This document shows, in pieces, positions 27,963 through 36,903 of a DNA stretch of 64,000 nucleotides. The first letter of the stretch is position 1. Every line of letters starts with the position of its first letter. The DNA comes from an uncultured Fusobacteriaceae bacterium (GTDB lineage Bacteria; Fusobacteriota; Fusobacteriia; Fusobacteriales; Fusobacteriaceae). The stretch spans positions 1 to 64,000 of the forward strand of contig CAMQWJ010000005.1 of NCBI GenBank assembly GCA_947038515.1, written 5' to 3'. The notes beneath the pieces are model-generated. The model ran no database searches, had not been told where the DNA came from, and saw nothing but the letters and a program-made list of their open reading frames with translations. The position numbers and the translations under genes were made by a program.

Positions 27963-30491
27963 ATGAAAATTGAAGTAAAAACGCTAAACGCCATGAGGCT
28001 TGTAAAATTATTAATTGCGGCTAGTAGATGGCTGTCTAAATATTCTGATGTGTTAAATGATTTAAATGTTTATCCTGTACCAGATGGAGATACAGGGACA
28101 AATATGTCTATGACATTACAAGCTGTAGAAAATGATTTAATAAAATTGAACCATGAAGTGAAAATGGATGAACTTATAGAACTAGTATCGGAATCTATCT
28201 TGCTTGGAGCGAGAGGAAATTCAGGAACAATATTATCTCAAATAATCCAGGGCTTTTTAGATGGAATGAGAGGACATGAAGAAGCAAATGTGGAAGTTGT
28301 CGCCAAGGCATTTGATTTGGCCAGAGAAAAGGCATATAATGCTGTATCAGATCCTGTTGAGGGGACAATGTTAACTGTTATTAGAAGAGTAGCAGAAGAA
28401 GCTCTTAACTACAAAGGGGATAAAAATGACTTTGTTCTTTTTCTAATACATGTAAAAAATGTAGCAAAAGAAGCAGTGGATGATACACCGAATCTATTAC
28501 CAAAACTGAAAGAGGCTGGGGTAGTGGACGCTGGTGGTATGGGTATTTTTTATATACTTGAAGGATTTGAAAAATCTATAGCAGACCCTGAAATGTTGAA
28601 AGATTTAGAAAGAATAATTAAATCACAGTCTAAAAGAAGAGGAAAATTTGATAAAGTGGTGAGTAACCACTCTACAGAAGAGATATTATTTAAATATTGT
28701 ACTGAATTTGTTATAGAATCAGGTGAAATAGATTTAAATGAATATAAAGCTTTATTATTGCCATTGGGTGACTCAATGGTTTGTGCAAAAACAAGTAGAA
28801 AAACAAAAACTCATATTCATACAAATAATCCTGGGGTAGTTTTGGAAATAGCTGGGAAATATGGAAATTTGAATAATATCAAAATAGAAAATATGGAAAT
28901 TCAACACAAAAATATTATGTTAGATAACAAAAAAGGTAAAAACGGAAATTTACAGGTAGAAAAATATATGTATTCTCAAAAAAAAGTTGGAGATATTGGG
29001 TATTTTGCAATTGCAGATAATTCAGAAATAGGAAATTTATTTTTAAATAACGGAGCTGACGGCGTACTAATTGGTGGTCAAACACAAAATCCAAGTGTTG
29101 CTGATATAGAAGAGGGTATAAAAGGTATTAAAAGTGATAGAATAATAATATTACCAAATAACAAAAATATAATTGGAACAGCTAAATTAGTAGGAGAACG
29201 TACAACTAAAGAGATAACTGTTTTAGAAACTACTACTATGCTGGAAGGAAATTATGTAATCAAAAATAGAGAAGAAAAATTAGAGAGAATTTTAGAAGAA
29301 AAAAGTAGAAATTATTCTATTGAAATAACTAAAGCTGTAAGGGACACAAAAGTTGGGACTTTAGAAATCCAAAAAGATGATTATATTGCACTTATTAATG
29401 GAAATATAACTCTTAAAAGTACTAAACTAGAAGACTTAGTAAAAGAAGTATATAAAAATTATGTTACAATAAATAGTTTGAATATATTAACAGTTATTGG
29501 AAAAGGGTCAACTGAGGAAGCCAATATAGTTTTAAGAAAAATCAAAGATGAAAAAAAATATCAAGAAATAGTTGGAGGACAAAATAATTATCCATACTAT
29601 ATTTATATAGAAAACAAAGATCCAAACATGCCTGAAATTGCCATTGTAACAGATTCAACTTCAGACTTAACACAAGGATTGATAGGAGACTTGGATATTA
29701 GTATAATACCACTTAAAATAAATTTAGGTGGAGATGAATACTATCGTGAAGGAGTTGAAATTAATAAAAAAGAGTTTTGGAAATATATGCTAACAAATGA
29801 GGGAATACCAAAAACTTCACAACCTTCACCAGCAGATTTTAGAAATCTTTATCAAAAATTATTTGATAAAGGTTATAAAAAAATTATTTCAATTCATATA
29901 AGTAGCAAACTAAGTGGAACTCAGCAAGCTGCTAGAGTTGGTAGAGGAATGCTAGGAAAAGAAAATGAGATTGCTATAGTGGATTCTAAAAGTGTAACTT
30001 TTGGACTGGGATATCAAGCTCTAGAAGCTAGTAGAATGGCAAAAGAGAATGGAACTTTTGTTGATATTTTAAGATGGTTAGATGATATTCAAAGCAAAAA
30101 TAAAATTTATTTTGTTGTAAATGATATGAAATTTTTAGAAAAAGGTGGAAGAATTGGAAAAGCCTCTGCAGTAATTGGTGGATTTTTAAATTTAAAACCT
30201 ATATTGAAAATAGAAGATGGAGAAGTAACTTTATCAGGAAAAGCTTTTGGAGAAAAAGGAGCTATTAACTATTTAATAAAAAAAGTTAAAGAAGAAAGTA
30301 GTAAAAATAGTATTTTTGTAGAAACTGGTTGGGGTGGAAGCGCCAAGGAAAATGAAGGTGCTGAAAAGATAAGAAAAGAACTCCTAAAGTTGAGTAAAGT
30401 AGAGACTAAAAATCGTTATGTAATTGGTGGAACTATTGGTTCACATAGTGGTCCAGTAATGGGAATAAATATTATACCTAAAATACTATAA
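27963..30491 (+). CDS. FakA-FakB fusion: DAK2 fatty-acid kinase plus DegV fatty-acid-binding protein
   Basis: An 842-residue single reading frame. Residues 1 to about 205 are a DhaL/DAK2 kinase domain with NVYPVPDGDTGTNMS (Mg-ATP aspartates) and GARGNSGTILSQI. About 215-545 correspond to the middle and C-terminal FakA domains. About 557-842 form a complete DegV/FakB protein (IAIVTDSTSDL, GVEINKKEFW, KTSQPSPADF, SSKLSGTQQAA, the GGRIGKASAVIGGFLNLKPIL segment). In Firmicutes these are separate proteins: FakB presents a fatty acid that FakA phosphorylates for phospholipid synthesis. Here both partners are covalently joined. It lies between the XRE-cupin gene and galE. Confidence 0.88.
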   Translation: MKIEVKTLNAMRLVKLLIAASRWLSKYSDVLNDLNVYPVPDGDTGTNMSMTLQAVENDLIKLNHEVKMDELIELVSESILLGARGNSGTILSQIIQGFLDGMRGHEEANVEVVAKAFDLAREKAYNAVSDPVEGTMLTVIRRVAEEALNYKGDKNDFVLFLIHVKNVAKEAVDDTPNLLPKLKEAGVVDAGGMGIFYILEGFEKSIADPEMLKDLERIIKSQSKRRGKFDKVVSNHSTEEILFKYCTEFVIESGEIDLNEYKALLLPLGDSMVCAKTSRKTKTHIHTNNPGVVLEIAGKYGNLNNIKIENMEIQHKNIMLDNKKGKNGNLQVEKYMYSQKKVGDIGYFAIADNSEIGNLFLNNGADGVLIGGQTQNPSVADIEEGIKGIKSDRIIILPNNKNIIGTAKLVGERTTKEITVLETTTMLEGNYVIKNREEKLERILEEKSRNYSIEITKAVRDTKVGTLEIQKDDYIALINGNITLKSTKLEDLVKEVYKNYVTINSLNILTVIGKGSTEEANIVLRKIKDEKKYQEIVGGQNNYPYYIYIENKDPNMPEIAIVTDSTSDLTQGLIGDLDISIIPLKINLGGDEYYREGVEINKKEFWKYMLTNEGIPKTSQPSPADFRNLYQKLFDKGYKKIISIHISSKLSGTQQAARVGRGMLGKENEIAIVDSKSVTFGLGYQALEASRMAKENGTFVDILRWLDDIQSKNKIYFVVNDMKFLEKGGRIGKASAVIGGFLNLKPILKIEDGEVTLSGKAFGEKGAINYLIKKVKEESSKNSIFVETGWGGSAKENEGAEKIRKELLKLSKVETKNRYVIGGTIGSHSGPVMGINIIPKIL

Positions 30492-30503
30492 AGGGGTGTC
30501 AAG

Positions 30504-31493
30504 ATGGCAATATTAGTTTGTGGTGGAGCAGGTTATATTGGAAGTCATATGGTGAAATTACTTCTAGAAAAAGGAAAGGAAGTAATAGTAATAGATAATT
30601 TGCAGAGTGGACACAGAATTGCTGTTGATTTAGGAGCTAAATTTTTTCTTGGAGATTTAAGAGACGAGAAATTTATGGATATTATATTTAGTGAGAACAA
30701 AATAGATGGAATAATAGATTTTGCAGCAGATTCACTTGTTGGTGAAAGTATGATAAATCCAATAAAATACTATGAAAATAATATGATGGGAACAACTTCA
30801 CTTTTGAAATTTATGGTGAAATATAAGGTGAAAAATATAGTGTTTTCATCAACTGCGGCAACATATGGAGAACCTAAGAATATTCCTATACTAGAAACTG
30901 AATTAACTATCCCAACTAATCCTTATGGGGAAACAAAACTAGGGGTAGAAAAACTTTTAAAATGGTGTGAATTGGCTTATGGAATAAAATATACAGCCTT
31001 AAGATATTTTAATGTAGCAGGAGCCTACCCAACAGGAGAAATCGGAGAAGATCATAATCCAGAAACTCATTTAATTCCTATTGTGTTACAAGTTGCTTTA
31101 GGAAAAAGAGAGAATGTTGGAATATATGGAACTGATTATAATACACCAGATGGAACTTGTGTTAGAGATTATGTTCATGTTATGGACTTGGTTGATGCTC
31201 ATATGAAAGCCTTGGAAAGATTAGAAAATGGCGGAAATAGTGAGATTTACAATTTAGGAAATGGTGAAGGTTTTTCTGTTAAAGATGTTATAGAAAGTTC
31301 AAGAGAAGTTACAGGACACCCAATTCCGGCTATTCTTTCAGAAAGAAGGGCTGGAGATCCTAGCATTCTTGTAGCCAGTTCAGAAAAAGCAAAAAAAGAA
31401 CTTGGTTGGGAACCACAATACACAACTGTAAAATCAATAATAGAAACTGCATGGAAATGGCATAAAAGTAATCCTGAAGGGTATAAAAAATAG
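30504..31493 (+). CDS. galE: UDP-glucose 4-epimerase
   Basis: A 329-residue extended SDR interconverting UDP-Glc and UDP-Gal (or the N-acetyl forms). GGAGYIGSHM binds NAD, SSTAATYGEP and YGETK give the catalytic Ser/Thr-Tyr-Lys set, and TPDGTCVRDYVHVMDL is the GalE signature. It is of standard length. It may supply galactose or GalNAc for the surface polysaccharide made by the right part of the window. Confidence 0.95.
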   Translation: MAILVCGGAGYIGSHMVKLLLEKGKEVIVIDNLQSGHRIAVDLGAKFFLGDLRDEKFMDIIFSENKIDGIIDFAADSLVGESMINPIKYYENNMMGTTSLLKFMVKYKVKNIVFSSTAATYGEPKNIPILETELTIPTNPYGETKLGVEKLLKWCELAYGIKYTALRYFNVAGAYPTGEIGEDHNPETHLIPIVLQVALGKRENVGIYGTDYNTPDGTCVRDYVHVMDLVDAHMKALERLENGGNSEIYNLGNGEGFSVKDVIESSREVTGHPIPAILSERRAGDPSILVASSEKAKKELGWEPQYTTVKSIIETAWKWHKSNPEGYKK

Positions 31494-31554
31494 ATAAAGG
31501 CCTTACTAAAAGCATTTTAAAAAGTAATATTTAATAGATTAAGGAGGAATTGAT

Positions 31555-32253
31555 TTGGAACAGAATAGAATTCCGAAACATATTGCTATAATAATGGATG
31601 GAAATGGACGTTGGGCTAAAAAGAGATTTATGCCAAGAACAGTGGGGCATAAGGAAGGTAGTGAAACATTAAAAAAAATAGTTACACACTGTACAAAAAT
31701 TGGGGTAAAATTTCTAACTGTATATGCTTTTTCCACTGAAAATTGGAAAAGATCTAGTACTGAAGTTGATGCTTTGATGCTTCTGTTTAAACTGTATTTA
31801 GAAAAAGAGAAAAAAACATTTATGGAAAATGATATCAGATTTATGATATCAGGATCGAGAGAGAATATTTCAGCTACTTTATTAAAAAGTATGGATTCTT
31901 TAATTGAAGAAACAAAAGAAAATAAAACTCTAACTCTAAATATTGCATTTAATTATGGTGGAAGAAAAGAGATTGTTGATGGAATAAATAAAATTATTTC
32001 TTCAGGGATTAAATATATAACAGAGGAAGAAATGGGTGGATTTTTATATAACGATATCCCAGACCCTGAATTATTAATTAGGACAGGTGGAGAATTTAGA
32101 ATATCTAATTTTTTACTTTGGCAAATGGCATATTCTGAAATATGTATATCGGATAAATTGTGGCCAGATTTTGGAGTAGAAGATTTAGATCTTGCTATTG
32201 AGGAATATTTAAGTAGAGATAGAAGATATGGAGGAGTAAAAGATGTGGAATAG
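31555..32253 (+). CDS. uppS: Isoprenyl transferase (undecaprenyl diphosphate synthase)
   Basis: A 232-residue cis-prenyltransferase that makes the C55 lipid carrier for peptidoglycan and O-antigen. The signature IMDGNGRWAKKRFMPR (catalytic Asp) and the GHKEGSE stretch lie at the N-terminus, with RTGGEFRISNFLLWQMAYSE near the C-terminus. The start is TTG, correctly placed after AAGGAGG. It overlaps cdsA by 11 bases. Confidence 0.96.
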   Translation: MEQNRIPKHIAIIMDGNGRWAKKRFMPRTVGHKEGSETLKKIVTHCTKIGVKFLTVYAFSTENWKRSSTEVDALMLLFKLYLEKEKKTFMENDIRFMISGSRENISATLLKSMDSLIEETKENKTLTLNIAFNYGGRKEIVDGINKIISSGIKYITEEEMGGFLYNDIPDPELLIRTGGEFRISNFLLWQMAYSEICISDKLWPDFGVEDLDLAIEEYLSRDRRYGGVKDVE

Positions 32254-33046
32254 AGTAATAATTTCAATAATAGGGATACCAATATTAGGATATATATATT
32301 ATAATGGTGGTTTACCACTTCTAATATTTGTAAATCTAATTGTAGGTGTTGGAATTTTAGAATTCTATACCATGGCAAAAACTGAAGAAAAATCTCCATA
32401 TATAATATTAGGTACTATAACTGCATTACTAATACCTAATATTATATATTTTAAATCAGATTTAAAAATTTCTGAAATATTGATATTTTTAGTTTTGGCA
32501 ATTATGACATTTAGAGTTTTGAAAAATAAAGTTGAAAATACAAGTTATGAACTTGGAACAACAATATTAGGGATAGTTTATGTATCAATATTCTTTTCTC
32601 ATATGCTTTTAATTTCTGGAATGAAAAATGGTGGAAAATTACTATTAACTATTCAAGTATTAGTGTGGGTATGTGATAGCTTTGCATACTTTACAGGACT
32701 TGCTATGGGAAGAAAATTTTTTAATAGGGGATTTAGTGAAATTAGTCCTAAAAAATCAATTGAAGGGTGCTTAGGTGGTATATTTTTCACTGTTCTAGCA
32801 TTGTATGGTATAAATGAAGTATTTAATATATTTGATGAAACTTTTCCTTTATGGAAATTGATAAGTTCTGGAATAATAATAGGTATAATTGTTCAAATAG
32901 GTGATTTGGCTGAATCAATCTTTAAAAGAGAATTTAAGGTAAAAGATTCAGGTAAAATTTTAGGTGAACATGGTGGAATTTTGGATAGATTTGACAGTTT
33001 AATATTTTTATTACCTGTTATTTACTATTTGTTAAAATTCTTATAG
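32243..33046 (+). CDS. cdsA: Phosphatidate cytidylyltransferase
   Basis: A 267-residue membrane enzyme that makes CDP-diacylglycerol, the precursor of all phospholipids. Six to eight membrane segments and the C-terminal CDS signature (SIFKREFKVKDSGKILGEHGG, followed by ILDRFDS) are present. It begins inside the end of uppS, giving the common uppS-cdsA-dxr-rseP order. Confidence 0.95.
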   Translation: MWNRVIISIIGIPILGYIYYNGGLPLLIFVNLIVGVGILEFYTMAKTEEKSPYIILGTITALLIPNIIYFKSDLKISEILIFLVLAIMTFRVLKNKVENTSYELGTTILGIVYVSIFFSHMLLISGMKNGGKLLLTIQVLVWVCDSFAYFTGLAMGRKFFNRGFSEISPKKSIEGCLGGIFFTVLALYGINEVFNIFDETFPLWKLISSGIIIGIIVQIGDLAESIFKREFKVKDSGKILGEHGGILDRFDSLIFLLPVIYYLLKFL

Positions 33047-33091
33047 ATTAATCTAATAGGAAAGATATACTTTAGGAGTGTAATAAAAGTT

Positions 33092-34258
33092 ATGAAAAAA
33101 ATAGTAATCCTTGGTTCAACAGGAAGTATAGGAGTCAATGCCTTAGAGGTAATCAGAAGTTCAGAAAATTATTTTCAAGTGGTAGCACTAAGTGGAAATA
33201 ATAATTATGAATTGTTAATAGAGCAAATAATAGAGTTTAATCCTAAGTATATATCTATTGGAACCAAAGAAGGATATGAAATTTTAGAGAAAAAATTTCC
33301 TGAAAAAAAAAAATTTTTAGGAGAAGAGGGATTAAAAGCTTTAGCTGAATTAGAAGAATATGATATTTTATTAACAGGAATTAGTGGTGCAGTTGGAATA
33401 GAAGCCACAATAGCTGGAATCAAAAATTCTAAGAGAATAGCTTTAGCAAATAAAGAGACAATGGTTGTAGCTGGAGAATATATAAATGGGTTATTAAAAG
33501 AGTATCCTAAAGCTGAAATAATACCTGTTGATAGTGAACATTCTGCTATTTTTCAAGCATTACAAGGTGGAAAAAGGTCAGAATTAAAAAAAATAATAAT
33601 AACAGCTAGTGGTGGAACATTCAGAGGTAAGAAAAAACAGGACCTAGAAAATGTCACTGTTAAAGAAGCTTTAAAACACCCTAACTGGTCAATGGGAAAA
33701 AAAATCACAATAGATTCTTCAACACTTGTAAATAAAGGGCTAGAAATTATAGAGGCACACTATTTATTTAATGTTTCATATGAAGATATTGAGGTAATAA
33801 TTCATCCTGAGAGTATAATTCATTCCATGGTAGAGTTTTGTGATTCTAGTGTAATTGCACAACTTGGAGTTCCAGAAATGAAACTACCAATCTACTACTC
33901 TTTTACCTATCCTGAAAGAAAATTTAATTCTAGTTTGAAATTTTTAGATTTTAAAAAACTAAATAAATTAACTTTTGAGCAGCCTGATAATGAGACTTTT
34001 CTAGGAATAGAATTAGCTTATAAAGCAGGAAAAATGGGTGGAAGTATGCCTTGTGTATTTAACGCAAGTAATGAGATTGCTGTAGAGTTATTTTTAGAAG
34101 GAAAAATAAAGTTTTTAGAGATTTATGAAATTATAAAAGAAGCAATGAAAGAGCATAAATTAGTGAAATTTGATTGTATAGAAGTGATTAAAAAAACAGA
34201 TAAAGAAGTAAGAGAATGGGTATATAATAATTATTCAAAAAAGAAAATAAATAATTAA
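33092..34258 (+). CDS. dxr: 1-deoxy-D-xylulose-5-phosphate reductoisomerase
   Basis: A 388-residue NADPH enzyme and first committed step of the MEP isoprenoid pathway. [14 protein letters not shown] binds [17 protein letters not shown] and [15 protein letters not shown] hold metal ligands and active-site residues, and [10 protein letters not shown]-like [12 protein letters not shown] completes the set. It indicates isoprenoid precursors are made by the non-mevalonate route, feeding uppS. Confidence 0.96.
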   Translation: MKKIVILGSTGSIGVNALEVIRSSENYFQVVALSGNNNYELLIEQIIEFNPKYISIGTKEGYEILEKKFPEKKKFLGEEGLKALAELEEYDILLTGISGAVGIEATIAGIKNSKRIALANKETMVVAGEYINGLLKEYPKAEIIPVDSEHSAIFQALQGGKRSELKKIIITASGGTFRGKKKQDLENVTVKEALKHPNWSMGKKITIDSSTLVNKGLEIIEAHYLFNVSYEDIEVIIHPESIIHSMVEFCDSSVIAQLGVPEMKLPIYYSFTYPERKFNSSLKFLDFKKLNKLTFEQPDNETFLGIELAYKAGKMGGSMPCVFNASNEIAVELFLEGKIKFLEIYEIIKEAMKEHKLVKFDCIEVIKKTDKEVREWVYNNYSKKKINN

Positions 34259-34289
34259 AAATAATAGAACAGGGTATGTGGGAGAAAAG

Positions 34290-34991
34290 ATGAATAAATT
34301 AGGAAAAATTATAGTAATTGAAGGAACAGATTCAAGTGGGAAAGAAACACAGAGTAATTTACTATTTGAAGAATTAAAAAAACAAGGTTTTAATGTGAAA
34401 AAAATCTCTTTTCCAAACTATGACAGCCCAGCTTGTGAACCTGTAAAAATGTATTTAGCTGGAGAATTTGGAAAAGATGCATTAAATATTAATCCTTATC
34501 CTGTTTCAACGATGTATGCAATAGATAGATATGCGTCTTATAAGAAAGAGTGGGAAGAATTTTATAAGACAGGTGGAATATTAATTACAGATAGATATAC
34601 TACTTCTAATATGGTTCATCAAGCTTCAAAAATAAAAGATAAAGTAGAGAAAGAAAGATATCTAGAATGGTTAAAAGATTTAGAATATGAAAAAATTGGA
34701 ATACCAAAACCTAATTTAGTAATATTTCTTAATATGCCAACTGAGAGTGCAATTGAATTAATGGCAGAACGAAAAAATAAAATAACAGGTGAAACATTAA
34801 AAGATATTCATGAAAAAGATGAAGAATATTTAAAAAAATCACATGAAAATGCTTGTGAAATAGCTAAACAAGAGGGATGGAAAGAAGTTTTATGTGTATC
34901 TTTAAATAATGAGATAAAAAAAATTAAAACTGTGGAAGAAATAAGAAGAGAGGTAATTTCTATTGTTGAAGTAGAAATTAAAAATAGCTAG
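34290..34991 (+). CDS. tmk: Thymidylate kinase-like deoxynucleotide kinase
   Basis: A 233-residue P-loop kinase predicted to phosphorylate dTMP. A P-loop EGTDSSGKETQ lies at residues 11-21; the position after Lys18, normally Ser or Thr, is Glu19. The DRYTTSNMVHQ motif (about residues 95-105) is the TMPK DR[YH] motif, and a lid with AERKNKITGE follows. An upstream in-frame GTG at 34278 is rejected because GGGAGAAA fits the ATG at 34290. The subfamily is somewhat longer than usual TMPK (about 210). It sits in the uppS-cdsA-dxr-rseP block. Confidence 0.82.
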   Translation: MNKLGKIIVIEGTDSSGKETQSNLLFEELKKQGFNVKKISFPNYDSPACEPVKMYLAGEFGKDALNINPYPVSTMYAIDRYASYKKEWEEFYKTGGILITDRYTTSNMVHQASKIKDKVEKERYLEWLKDLEYEKIGIPKPNLVIFLNMPTESAIELMAERKNKITGETLKDIHEKDEEYLKKSHENACEIAKQEGWKEVLCVSLNNEIKKIKTVEEIRREVISIVEVEIKNS

Positions 34992-35015
34992 TAATTATAA
35001 TCTAGTAATTATAAT
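34988..35015 (+). repeat. Perfect 14-bp tandem duplication at the tmk-rseP junction
   Basis: CTAGTAATTATAAT occurs twice with no gap (34988-35001 and 35002-35015). The first copy contains the tmk stop codon TAG, so the stop codon triplet is duplicated into the intergenic spacer. The ribosome site of rseP follows. Confidence 0.85.
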
Positions 35016-35032
35016 GAAGAATAGGAGGGATA

Positions 35033-36061
35033 ATGGAAATATTAATAGCAATACTAGTCTTAGGTTCAATTATTGTAGTTCATGAATTAGGACATTTTCT
35101 TTCAGCTAAAATGTTTAAAATACCAGTTAAAGAATTTGCTATAGGTATGGGACCCACAATATTTTCCTATGAAGGGGAAAAAACTTTATATACTTTAAGA
35201 AGTATTCCATTGGGTGGTTTTGTAAATATTGAAGGAATGGAAGTTGGGAGTGAAGTGGAGAATGGATTTAATACAAAATCAGCTCTTCAAAGGTTTATAG
35301 TTCTCTTTGCAGGAGTTGCTATGAATTTTTTAATGGCATTTTTGATAATTTACATAACACTACTAATGAACGGAAAAGCTATTATAAGTGAAAAACCTAT
35401 TGTAGGAGCCATAATTTCAGAAAATGAAAAGAGGGCAAGTGTTCTAATTCCTGGTGATGAAATAAAAAAAATAAATGGAAATGTAATTAGTAATTGGAAT
35501 GATATAGGAAAAACTTTAAAAAAAGTTCCAGAAAAAAATAAAGAAAAAATAGCAAATACTCAAATTTTAAGAGATGGAAAAATAATAGATGAAAAAATCC
35601 TTTTAAATTATAATGAAAAAAATAAAAATTATTATTTGGGAATAACTCCAGAATTTAAAATAGAAAAGTATAATATTATCTCAGGATTAAAAGTAAGTTC
35701 AAAAGACTTTGTAAATATATCTTCTCAAATTTTAAATGGATTTAAAATGCTTGTTACAGGAAAAGTTAACAAAGAGGAGATTTCTGGTCCTTTAGGAATT
35801 ATAAAAGTTGTAGGAGAAGCCAGTAGAGGTGGATTCAAAACAATATTATTTTTAATGATATTATTATCGATTAATGTTGGGATTTTTAATTTACTACCTT
35901 TTCCTGCATTAGATGGTGGAAGAATAATATTTATTCTTTTAGAGCTTGTAGGTATAAAAGTAAATAAAAAACTAGAAGAAAGAGTTCATACAGCAGGAAT
36001 GATAATATTGATATGTTTAATTATTTATGTTACAAGTAATGATATATTCAACTTAATGTAA
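35033..36061 (+). CDS. rseP: RIP metalloprotease RseP (site-2 protease family)
   Basis: A 342-residue intramembrane zinc protease. HELGH (His17, Glu18, His21) lies in the first membrane segment, a PDZ domain at about residues 115-200, and the third zinc ligand motif NLLPFPALDGGR near residue 290. Homologues cleave anti-sigma factors and remnant signal peptides. The position after uppS-cdsA-dxr is the usual one. Confidence 0.95.
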   Translation: MEILIAILVLGSIIVVHELGHFLSAKMFKIPVKEFAIGMGPTIFSYEGEKTLYTLRSIPLGGFVNIEGMEVGSEVENGFNTKSALQRFIVLFAGVAMNFLMAFLIIYITLLMNGKAIISEKPIVGAIISENEKRASVLIPGDEIKKINGNVISNWNDIGKTLKKVPEKNKEKIANTQILRDGKIIDEKILLNYNEKNKNYYLGITPEFKIEKYNIISGLKVSSKDFVNISSQILNGFKMLVTGKVNKEEISGPLGIIKVVGEASRGGFKTILFLMILLSINVGIFNLLPFPALDGGRIIFILLELVGIKVNKKLEERVHTAGMIILICLIIYVTSNDIFNLM

Positions 36062-36105
36062 GAAAACAGGATTGAAATATGGAAGTAATATAGAGGAGTA
36101 TGAAA

Positions 36106-36822
36106 ATGTTTCAAAGAACAGAACTTTTAATAGGGAAAGAAAAATTAGAAATATTAAAAAATTCTCATGTAATCATCTTTGGAATGGGTGGTGTTGGAGG
36201 ATATGTAATTGAAGGGTTGGTAAGAGCTGGTGTTGGAACGTTAACAATAATTGATTTTGATGTTGTAGATATATCTAATTTAAATAGACAGATTATAGCA
36301 ACACAAAGTAATGTTGGAAAACCTAAAGTGCAGTTAATAGAGGAACGAGCCAAAAGTATTAATCCAGATATAAAAATTAATTCTTTTGAAGAAATGTTTT
36401 CAGAAGAAAATTCAGAATTATTTTTTAATGATAATGTAAAGTATGATTATATTATTGATGCTATTGATTTAATTACTCATAAAATAAAAATAATTGAGAT
36501 GGCAGAGAAATATAAAATAAAAATTATTTCTTCAATGGGGACAGCTAATAAGATGGAACCATTGAAGTTAAGAATAGACAAAATAGAAAAAACAATAGCT
36601 TGTCCTCTTGCTAAAATAATAAGAAAAGAATTAAGAAAAAGAAGGATAGGAAAAAATTTAAAAGTACTTTATTCTCTTGAAGAAGTAAAGAAAGTTGAAA
36701 ATCAAGAGGGAAGAGGAAATTTTAGAAAATTAGGAAGTATTTCTTTTGTTCCCGCAACAGCAGGGTTGATTATTGCAAGTGAGGTAATAAAAGATTTAAT
36801 AAATAAATCCAAGGATGGATAA
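36106..36822 (+). CDS. tcdA: tRNA threonylcarbamoyladenosine dehydratase (TcdA/CsdL), E1-like
   Basis: A 238-residue ThiF/MoeB-type ATP-dependent enzyme that cyclises t6A37 of tRNA to ct6A. The ATP-binding GMGGVGGYVIEGLVRAGVG is followed by DFDVVDISNLNRQ, and the TcdA-type SSMGTANKMEPLKL and CPLAKIIRKELRKR segments. An in-frame ATG at 36100 lies only one base from GAGGAG; the ATG at 36106 has proper spacing and is chosen. It precedes a cysteine-catabolism group, which may be chance. Confidence 0.9.
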   Translation: MFQRTELLIGKEKLEILKNSHVIIFGMGGVGGYVIEGLVRAGVGTLTIIDFDVVDISNLNRQIIATQSNVGKPKVQLIEERAKSINPDIKINSFEEMFSEENSELFFNDNVKYDYIIDAIDLITHKIKIIEMAEKYKIKIISSMGTANKMEPLKLRIDKIEKTIACPLAKIIRKELRKRRIGKNLKVLYSLEEVKKVENQEGRGNFRKLGSISFVPATAGLIIASEVIKDLINKSKDG

Positions 36823-36903
36823 GAGAAATTGGAGTATTTAGAAGGGCAACAAGGAGCAATATTATTTAATTATAATATTGTAATAAAAATAAAGGGGGCG
36901 AGA

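Noticed and set aside
31953-32399. A 148-codon minus-strand ORF across uppS-cdsA
   Set aside because: It is antisense to two well-identified genes and its translation resembles no family.
36829-36903. A 25-codon N-terminal extension of the cysteine desulfidase
   Set aside because: It reads as non-family sequence, and a GGGGGC ribosome site precedes the ATG at 36904 that matches the family start.
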